Assembly (NCBI GenBank): GCA_944354085.1
Contig: CALVPW010000047.1
Location: forward strand, 1-6,700
Direction of reading: 5' to 3'
DNA from: an uncultured Clostridia bacterium
Lineage (GTDB): Bacteria; Bacillota; Clostridia; Christensenellales; Borkfalkiaceae
DNA: 6,700 nucleotides
Within the stretch, counting starts at the first letter, position 1, and each line of letters opens with the position of its first letter. Below, piece by piece: positions 1 through 4,598 of this stretch. The notes beneath the pieces were generated by a model that searched no databases, had not been told where the DNA came from, and saw nothing but the letters and a program-made list of their open reading frames with translations. The position numbers and the translations under genes are program-made.

Positions 1-512
1 AAGACGGGAAAGCGCATCTCGTTTTTCAGACACTCGAAGGCGTAGGCGAGGATCCCGAACCGCCGCTTTGTCGTTTGCGACGTCACATAAGTACAGCGCG
101 TGAACGCGCCCGCGCCCGCAATATAGACGGCATAGCGGTCGTTGACGCGCATACAGTCGACCGAGGCGCTGCGCCCCTTCCCGAGCACGCGGAGCGCGCC
201 TTTGACGGTGCGCGGGATGCCGAGCGAACGCGCAACGTCGTTGGTGGTGCCGCCGGGGAGATATCCGAGCTGCACCGCGCGCCCGTTCAACCCGTGCAGC
301 ACGTGGTTGAAGGTGCCGTCCCCGCCCGAAAAGACGATGATCTCGTGCCGCTCCGCGCCTTCGCGGACGCGCGCTTCGAGATCTTCCGCGCTCTCCGTTG
401 CGACGATCTCCGCCTCCCCGTAGAGCGCACGAAGGCGTTTTTTGATGAGCGGCAGTTTGTTGGCGATCTTCCCCTTTCCGCTCTTCGGATTGTACAAAAA
501 GAGACAGCTCAT
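1..512 (-). CDS. Diacylglycerol kinase-family lipid kinase, N-terminal part (runs off left edge)
   Basis: Translating the minus strand from the ATG at 512 gives 170 open codons to the window edge. The protein starts MSCLFLYNPKSGKGK, the N-P-x-SGKG nucleotide-binding start of the DAGK catalytic (YegS/DgkB/LCB5) family. FSGGDGTFNH follows at about residues 61-70 (GGDGT motif), then LPGGTTNDVARSLGIP at 85-100, the family's GTTNDxAR block. The stretch GAGAFTRCTYVTSQTTKRRFG (about 133-153, shown only in part by motif here) fits the start of the second, beta-sandwich domain. The family phosphorylates diacylglycerol or related lipids with ATP at the inner membrane face; the exact substrate cannot be told. 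The ATG overlaps the stop of the upstream U32 gene (ATGA), and a GGAG lies about 8 bases before the start, so it is the fourth gene of the minus operon and probably translationally coupled. The 3' half is outside the window. Confidence 0.9.
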   Translation of the reverse strand, partial: MSCLFLYNPKSGKGKIANKLPLIKKRLRALYGEAEIVATESAEDLEARVREGAERHEIIVFSGGDGTFNHVLHGLNGRAVQLGYLPGGTTNDVARSLGIPRTVKGALRVLGKGRSASVDCMRVNDRYAVYIAGAGAFTRCTYVTSQTTKRRFGILAYAFECLKNEMRFPV

Positions 513-1711
513 CCTTCCCCCTCCCGTTTGCGGCGGCGGAGGATATCCCCCGCGGCGAGGGGAACGGGACACGCAAAAGAATACGTGCCCTGTACGAGCA
601 TGGCGTCGGCACACGGCGCATCGTTCCGATCGCGCATATCCGTCACGCGGACGCAAGCCGAGAAAGCCTCGCTCGGAGAGAGCACCTCGAGCACGTCGCC
701 CTCGTAAAAACGGTTGCGCATCTGCACAGTTGCGCGCCCGTCCGCATATGCCGTAACAACGGCGATGAACGTGCATGTGCCCCCTTCCTGCGAGCCGTCC
801 GCGAGCACGGTATCGTGCGCGTCGCCAAAGGCGTACGCCGTGGTGTAGGCGCGGTGTGCGGCGCATTCGAGCTCGGGCGCGAGCGCCGCCGCGTCCGCCC
901 CGTCCAGGATACGGCGGTAGGCGTTGACGACGGTGGCAAGATAATATTCGCTCTTCATCCTGCCTTCGATCTTGAAGGAAACGACGCCCGCCGCCCTGAG
1001 CGCGCCGAGATGGGCGCTCATGTTGAGATCCTTGCTGTTCATCACATACGTGCCCCGCCCGTCCTCTTCGAGGTCGCACCAGCCCTCTTTGCCCTCGCTT
1101 TGGATGCGGTAAGCGCGGCGGCACGCCTGCACGCAGGCGCCGCGGTTGGCAGGGCGGCCGTCGAGATAGTCGGAAAGATAGCACCTTCCGCTGTACGAGA
1201 TGCACATTGCCCCGTGCACGAAGGCTTCCAGCTCGAGCGTTGGTACTTCGGCATGGATCGCGGCGATCTCTTGGATGGAAAGTTCGCGGGCGAGCACGAC
1301 GCGCGCGGCGCCCAGCCGCGCGTACATGGCGGCTGCGGCAGCATTCGTGACGTTCGCCTGCGTGGAGATATGCACGGGGAGCGCGGGCGCGTTTTTGCGG
1401 CAGACCGCGAGCGCGCCGAGATCGGAGACGAGCACCGCGTCCGCCCCCATCTCCTGCAATTTCCCGAAATACGTTTTGAGCGTGGGAAGATCGTCGTTCC
1501 GCGCAAAGATATTGGCGGCGACGTACACTTTTTTCCCGCGGGCGTGCGCGTATGCGATGTTCTCGGCGAGCGCCTCGTCCGTAAAATTATCGGCAAAGGC
1601 GCGCAGCGAGAAGGCTTTCCCGCCCACATACACGGCGTCCGCACCGAAGCGCAGCGCGCATTTGAGTTTTGCGGGATTGCCCGCAGGCGCCAACAGTTCG
1701 CTTTGTTCCAT
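509..1711 (-). CDS. trhP: U32 peptidase-family protein, TrhP-like tRNA hydroxylation factor
   Basis: This is a 400-residue protein of the U32 'peptidase' family. The opening ELLAPAGNPAKLKCALRFGADAVY is the family's TIM-barrel-like N-terminus (first 24 residues). The U32 signature, E-x-F-x-HGA-x-C-x-SYSG-x-C, spans residues 162-180, and four cysteines (C170, C177, C193, C197) match the conserved cluster, probably binding iron-sulfur or metal. NSKDLN and the SFKIEGRMKSEYY block follow at about 225-257, with a small C-terminal beta domain from about 300. Family knowledge: E. coli YegQ (TrhP) and B. subtilis YrrN/YrrO are needed to make 5-hydroxyuridine at tRNA position 34, and the length here is closest to YrrO. 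The gene immediately upstream is a TrmR-like methyltransferase, which strengthens the tRNA role over a protease role. The start ATG has GGGAG about 5 bases upstream and lies 12 bases after the trmR stop. The 3' end overlaps the lipid kinase start by 4 bases. Confidence 0.88.
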   Translation of the reverse strand: MEQSELLAPAGNPAKLKCALRFGADAVYVGGKAFSLRAFADNFTDEALAENIAYAHARGKKVYVAANIFARNDDLPTLKTYFGKLQEMGADAVLVSDLGALAVCRKNAPALPVHISTQANVTNAAAAAMYARLGAARVVLARELSIQEIAAIHAEVPTLELEAFVHGAMCISYSGRCYLSDYLDGRPANRGACVQACRRAYRIQSEGKEGWCDLEEDGRGTYVMNSKDLNMSAHLGALRAAGVVSFKIEGRMKSEYYLATVVNAYRRILDGADAAALAPELECAAHRAYTTAYAFGDAHDTVLADGSQEGGTCTFIAVVTAYADGRATVQMRNRFYEGDVLEVLSPSEAFSACVRVTDMRDRNDAPCADAMLVQGTYSFACPVPLAAGDILRRRKREGEG

Positions 1712-1723
1712 GCGTTCTCCCGT

Positions 1724-2293
1724 TCACCGCAGTTTGACGCTCTCCGCGAGCCCCATCCCGTACCCGTGCACCGTCGTCGAAAGGTCGGCGTCCTCGCGCA
1801 GCATCCGCATATATTCTTGCAAATGCATGGCGAGCATCCTGCGCTTTTTGGGCACGCCGTCCGAAAAGAGCATCACGTCGTCGGAAAAGAGGATGCCGCC
1901 CGCCCGCAGCAGCCGCTTGCAGTCGGGAAAGAAACGGCGGTACTGCACCTTGGCAGCGTCAAGAAAGATGACGTCGTACGTCCCGCCCAATGTGGGCAGG
2001 ATATCCGCCGCATCCCCTTCGAGCAGGCGGACGCGGTCCTCCACGCCGAAGTCGCGGATATTCTCGCGCGCGGCGGCGGCGCGCACGGCGTCCCGCTCGA
2101 TGGCGGTGACGCGCGCCGAAGGCAGCGTTTTGGCGAACGCGATGCTCGTGAACCCCTTGCCCGCGCCGATCTCCAAAATGCTGCCCGCGCCGATCGCCTG
2201 CGCCCGCTGCAGCATGTAAGAAAGCGTCTCGTTCGCGCAGGTCGGGTCGCGCACTTCCATCTCTTCCGCGCGGCGTTCTTCGAATGTTTGCAT
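1724..2293 (-). CDS. trmR: TrmR/YrrM-like tRNA 5-hydroxyuridine O-methyltransferase
   Basis: This is a 189-residue class I SAM-dependent O-methyltransferase. SAM motif I is ILEIGAGKGFTS (residues 39-50), the acidic ribose-binding residue is in TAIERD (63-68), and metal-binding residues of the COMT-like family are offered by FLDAAK (110-115) and SDDV (137-140). The C-terminal block with KKRRMLAMHLQEY followed by GYGMGLAESVK (149-187) parallels the end of B. subtilis YrrM, which methylates ho5U34 to 5-methoxyuridine in tRNA. COMT-like catechol or caffeoyl-CoA methyltransferases are the main alternative, but the adjacent U32 gene reproduces the yrrM-yrrO neighbourhood. I chose the ATG at 2293 because AAAGGGGG lies 7 bases before it. 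An in-frame GTG at 2311 would add MKGGNT but has its codons inside that Shine-Dalgarno. The gene follows the nucleotidase stop by 54 bases with no terminator visible, so it is probably co-transcribed. Confidence 0.87.
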   Translation of the reverse strand: MQTFEERRAEEMEVRDPTCANETLSYMLQRAQAIGAGSILEIGAGKGFTSIAFAKTLPSARVTAIERDAVRAAAARENIRDFGVEDRVRLLEGDAADILPTLGGTYDVIFLDAAKVQYRRFFPDCKRLLRAGGILFSDDVMLFSDGVPKKRRMLAMHLQEYMRMLREDADLSTTVHGYGMGLAESVKLR

Positions 2294-2347
2294 AGTATTT
2301 CCCCCTTTCACGGACGATATGCCCGTGCGATCGCAACAAATACCGCC

Positions 2348-2920
2348 TTACATCTCGTCGAGCGTGAGCGAGAAGGCGGGGATATAGTGCTCAAAAAAGT
2401 AATCGACGGCGCGCATATGCTTTTTTGACAGCGCCTCCTTGATGGTACGTTCCGCCTGCACGAACTCCGAATTACCCGAGCGCAGCTCTTCGAGACATTT
2501 GAGGTATGCCGAGAGCTTGTCCGCCGCCTTGACGAAGGCATACTCCGCCGTCGACTTATCCGCCTGCAAATAGGGATACATCGCCTCCTGTAAGGGCGCG
2601 CCGAGCGTGGAGGCGATCTTGTCGACGGCAAGACGTTCCACCTTTTCGTATTCGCCGTGGAGCTGCCCGTTGAGGTATTTGATGGGCGTGGGCATATCGC
2701 CCGTGATGACCTCGCTCACCTCGTGATAGAGGGCGTACAGGACGGCGCGCTCCACGTTCACGCTGCCGCCGAACACCTCGTTCTCGATGAGGCAGAGCGC
2801 GTGCGCGAGCACGGCGACCTGATGCGAGTGTTCCATGATATTTTCGTCGCGCGTGGAGCGCATGAGCTGCCAGCGCTTGATGAACTTCATCCGATCGAGA
2901 TACGCGTAAAATTTTTCCAT
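2348..2920 (-). CDS. yfbR: HD-domain 5'-deoxynucleotidase, YfbR-like
   Basis: The 190-residue protein matches E. coli YfbR along its length. RMKFIKRWQLMRSTRDEN (about residues 10-27) and MEHSHQVA (29-36) give the first metal-ligand histidine H31. YHEVSEVITGDMPTPIKYLN spans 65-84, and VKAADKLSAYLKCLEEL (130-146) gives the last ligand D134. The end DYFFEHYIPAFSLTLDE also matches. YfbR removes the 5'-phosphate from deoxynucleoside monophosphates (dCMP, dUMP, dTMP, dAMP) in the cytoplasm, with a divalent metal, in nucleotide salvage and dTMP supply. The HD signature residue pair is His-Glu here (H66-E67; codons CAC GAG) instead of His-Asp, a conservative carboxylate change. AGAGGAAG lies just before the ATG. 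The gene is first in the minus operon, directly behind the promoter at 2939-2967, and its leader is only about a dozen bases. Confidence 0.9.
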   Translation of the reverse strand: MEKFYAYLDRMKFIKRWQLMRSTRDENIMEHSHQVAVLAHALCLIENEVFGGSVNVERAVLYALYHEVSEVITGDMPTPIKYLNGQLHGEYEKVERLAVDKIASTLGAPLQEAMYPYLQADKSTAEYAFVKAADKLSAYLKCLEELRSGNSEFVQAERTIKEALSKKHMRAVDYFFEHYIPAFSLTLDEM

Positions 2921-2938
2921 GGTCTTCCTCTTTTTTTT

Positions 2939-2967
2939 ATTATACTACAAATTTTTCAAAAATTCAA
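2939..2967 (-). promoter_or_regulatory. Sigma-A promoter of the minus-strand operon
   Basis: On the minus strand TTGAAT (2967-2962) and TATAAT (2944-2939) are separated by exactly 17 bases, a near-consensus housekeeping promoter. Transcription should start around 2931-2933, inside a run of eight A residues (2938-2931), which leaves a leader of about 11-12 bases holding only the Shine-Dalgarno of the nucleotidase gene. Its -35 box directly abuts that of the opposite promoter. Confidence 0.8.
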
Positions 2968-2996
2968 TTGACTTTCTCAATTTTCCGCTGTATACT
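2968..2996 (+). promoter_or_regulatory. Sigma-A promoter of the thiT riboswitch transcript
   Basis: TTGACT (2968-2973) and TATACT (2991-2996) are separated by 17 bases, very close to the sigma-A consensus. The predicted start is near 3001-3004, about a dozen bases upstream of the first TPP-aptamer stem, so the aptamer is the first structure to emerge from RNA polymerase. The box begins one base after the divergent promoter's -35 ends. Confidence 0.82.
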
Positions 2997-3015
2997 GATA
3001 GTACAAAAAATAAAT

Positions 3016-3093
3016 ATCCGTCGTGGGTGCTGTAACAGGCTGAGATGATACCACTTGAATCGGGCAAGGTAATGCTTGGACGAAAGACAGGAT
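3016..3093 (+). promoter_or_regulatory. TPP riboswitch aptamer (thi box)
   Basis: The conserved TPP-aptamer elements appear in order. P1 is AUCCGUC (3016-3022) with GACAGGAU (3086-3093), with one bulged A. P2 is GUGG (3023-3026) with CCAC (3051-3054), followed by the invariant GGUGC-type strand. A short P3, CUG-UAA-CAG, lies at 3030-3038. The pyrimidine-sensing CUGAGA is at 3040-3045 and the GAA of the other arm at 3057-3059. P5 is CAAG/CUUG with the loop GUAAUG at 3065-3078, the usual AUAAUG-type loop that contacts the pyrophosphate. P3 is unusually short. The aptamer precedes an intrinsic terminator and a thiamin transporter gene, so bound TPP should lower thiT expression. Confidence 0.93.
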
Positions 3094-3100
3094 TTTTTCA

Positions 3101-3130
3101 GGGCGCGCCGCGGCATGCGGGGCGTTTTTT
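3101..3130 (+). terminator. Attenuator terminator of the TPP riboswitch
   Basis: CCGC (3108-3111) pairs with GCGG (3117-3120) around the loop GGCAU. Beyond a G-G mismatch, CGC (3104-3106) pairs with GCG (3122-3124), and six T residues follow (3125-3130). The preceding GGG can wobble-pair with the first Us. It lies 10 bases past the aptamer's P1 and 41 bases before the thiT start, the position of an expression platform that ends transcription when TPP is bound. One weak antiterminator candidate is GGUGC (3026-3030) with GCGCC (3105-3109). The hairpin is imperfect, so read-through without ligand is plausible. Confidence 0.75.
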
Positions 3131-3171
3131 GTTTGCGATTCCTAAAAAAAGACGGATAAAAGGAGTGTAAG

Positions 3172-4464
3172 ATGTTCAATTCCCTGCTCTCTTCGTTCAT
3201 GAACACCGTTGAGGACGAAGAAGGGAACACGATCTATCAGTACGCGAGCGTCTGGACGGAATACGCAAAAGACGCGCTGATGAACGTGTTCCTGTACGTG
3301 GCGATCGCACTCGTGGTCATCCTGCTCGCCGTCGGCTGTTTTGTCAGCCGCCGCAAGCCCGACCTCTTAAAGAACTACGTGCGCACCGCCCTTGCCGTTG
3401 CCTGCGGCTTTGCCGTCGCCGTGATCGCAGCGATGCTCTCTTTGGAGTTCTTCGACATGTACGAGAACGGATACGTGTTCGACCTCGTGCTCTGGCCCTC
3501 CATCGTATGCGTCGCCGTCGTCGTCTTAGGCATCGCGGCGATCTACGTTGCCTCGCTCTTCTCCAAAAAGGCGTTCCGCCTTGCGGGCATCATCTGCGGC
3601 AGCCTCGCCGCCGCGGCGTTCGTCGCCCTCTTTGTATGCCTTGCGGTATACTTTGCCTCGGGCGATGCTTCCTCCAACAACGGGATGGAGGTCTCCGTTT
3701 CGGAGAGCGTTGCGCTCTATTGCTGCGCCGCGGGGCTCATCGCCGTTATCGTCGTACTCGCCTTCCTCTTCGACAAGGGCAGCAAAGGCTTTGATTCCAA
3801 ATCCATCGCCTATGCCGCCGTCTGCATCGCCATGAGCTTCGCGCTCTCGTACATCGCGCCCATCCATATGCCGCAGGGCGGTTCGCTCACGATCGCATCC
3901 CTTTTGCCCCTCATGATCTATTCGTACATGTTCGGCACCAAAAAGGGCGTGCTCGCGGGCGCCGTGTACGGGCTCATGCAGATCATCCAGGATCCCTGGA
4001 TCATCCACCCCGCGCAGCTGCTGCTCGACTACCCCGTCGCGTTTGCGGGCATCGGGCTCGCGGGCATGTTCGCGCACGTGAAAAAACTCGAAAAACTCCC
4101 GCAGGTCCAGTTCGCGCTGGGCGCCGTGGTGGGGAGCGTCTTCCGTTTTGCGGCGCACCTTTTGTCGGGCGTGTTCGCATTCTCCGAATACGCGCCCGAT
4201 ATCGACGCGTGGATCTACTCGCTCGGCTATAACGCCTCCTACGTGTTCCCCGATATCGCCATCGCCATCGCCGCGGGCGTCATCGTGTTCAGCTCGCGCT
4301 CCTTTGTAAAACAGGTGCGCAAGTTCTCCGCCAAGAAGGCGGCGCCCGCCGCCGTTCCCACCGCGGAGACGGTGGAAGAAGCGCCCTCCGCGCCCGCAGC
4401 GGCAGATGCAGGCGCACCCGCCGAAGCGCGCACAAACGATCCCGTGCCGCCCGCGCAGGGATAA
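3172..4464 (+). CDS. thiT: ThiT, thiamin-binding S-component of an ECF transporter, with N-terminal membrane extension
   Basis: Residues about 210-385 are a ThiT domain. PQGGSLTIASLLPLMIYS (234-251), IIHPAQLLLDYPVAF (277-291), RFAAHLLSGVFAF (325-337) and the YAP..DAWIYSLGYNASYVFPD block (340-361) carry the family's thiamin-pocket pattern. The S-component binds thiamin outside and hands it through a shared EcfA/A'/T energizing module, not encoded here. Before this domain lie about 205 residues with five predicted membrane segments (about 38-58, 71-93, 103-130, 136-162, 178-200). Basic loops at SRRKPDLLK, SKKAFR and DKGSKG alternate with acidic or neutral ones, which puts the N-terminus outside and the ThiT start inside, as the positive-inside rule requires. 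L. lactis ThiT is only about 182 residues, so this is more than twice its length. Residues 386-430 form an Ala/Pro/Glu-rich, probably disordered tail. The start is set by AGGAG at 3161-3165, 6 bases upstream. The TPP riboswitch independently supports the substrate. Confidence 0.92.
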   Translation: MFNSLLSSFMNTVEDEEGNTIYQYASVWTEYAKDALMNVFLYVAIALVVILLAVGCFVSRRKPDLLKNYVRTALAVACGFAVAVIAAMLSLEFFDMYENGYVFDLVLWPSIVCVAVVVLGIAAIYVASLFSKKAFRLAGIICGSLAAAAFVALFVCLAVYFASGDASSNNGMEVSVSESVALYCCAAGLIAVIVVLAFLFDKGSKGFDSKSIAYAAVCIAMSFALSYIAPIHMPQGGSLTIASLLPLMIYSYMFGTKKGVLAGAVYGLMQIIQDPWIIHPAQLLLDYPVAFAGIGLAGMFAHVKKLEKLPQVQFALGAVVGSVFRFAAHLLSGVFAFSEYAPDIDAWIYSLGYNASYVFPDIAIAIAAGVIVFSSRSFVKQVRKFSAKKAAPAAVPTAETVEEAPSAPAAADAGAPAEARTNDPVPPAQG

Positions 4465-4477
4465 AACGCAAATAAAG

Positions 4478-4512
4478 GAACGTCTCCCCCTCGTCGGGAG
4501 GCGTTCTTTTTT
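4478..4512 (+). terminator. Intrinsic terminator of thiT
   Basis: GAACG-T-CTCCC (4478-4488) pairs with GGGAG-G-CGTTC (4496-4506), giving 11 pairs including one U-G wobble and a 7-base loop, followed by six Ts (4507-4512). It begins 13 bases after the thiT stop codon and isolates the thiamin unit from the next gene. Confidence 0.92.
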
Positions 4513-4528
4513 GGGGAATTTTTCCCAA
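4511..4528. repeat. Imperfect 18-base inverted repeat upstream of the glycosidase promoter
   Basis: TTGGGGAATTTTTCCCAA is symmetric at 7 of 9 positions and ends 5 bases before the -35 box of the next promoter. Its first two Ts are shared with the thiT terminator tail. The placement suits an operator for a regulator of the glycosidase gene, but no known regulator site is recognised and chance is possible in AT-rich DNA. Confidence 0.35.
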
Positions 4529-4533
4529 ACATA

Positions 4534-4562
4534 TTGAAATTTACGCGGCGATATGTTACAAT
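4534..4562 (+). promoter_or_regulatory. Sigma-A promoter of the glycosidase gene
   Basis: TTGAAA (4534-4539) and TACAAT (4557-4562) are separated by 17 bases. The predicted start is near 4569, giving a leader of about 30 bases. That leader includes a small CGCG/CGCG hairpin (4572-4585) directly before the strong AAAGGGGGAGG ribosome binding site (4586-4596), so the gene is transcribed on its own. Confidence 0.8.
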
Positions 4563-4598
4563 ATAAATATCCGCGGCACTTCGCGAAAGGGGGAGGAT

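Noticed and set aside
75..756. Plus-strand open frames opposite the lipid kinase and the end of trhP
   Set aside because: The minus strand encodes the unmistakable GGDGT and GTTNDxAR motifs across the same bases, so these are antisense shadows.
2294..2311. GTG at 2311 as the trmR start
   Set aside because: Its codons form the AAAGGGGG Shine-Dalgarno of the ATG at 2293, which has ideal 7-base spacing.
2326..2335. TGCGATCGCA palindrome between the nucleotidase and trmR genes
   Set aside because: A single 10-base palindrome in a short GC-rich gap, with no second copy noticed and no regulator context, is not enough to call a site.
815..2428. Long plus-strand open frame of about 537 codons opposite trmR and trhP
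   Set aside because: It lies antisense to two well-recognised genes, reads as Arg/Ala/His-rich protein without any family motif, and has no proper ribosome binding site. GC-rich coding DNA commonly leaves such open frames.
2921..3171. Possible mobile-element scar or small gene in the divergent intergenic region
   Set aside because: The region is fully explained by two promoters, the TPP aptamer, its terminator and ribosome binding sites. A minus-strand open frame of 88 codons here runs against the riboswitch and has no motif.
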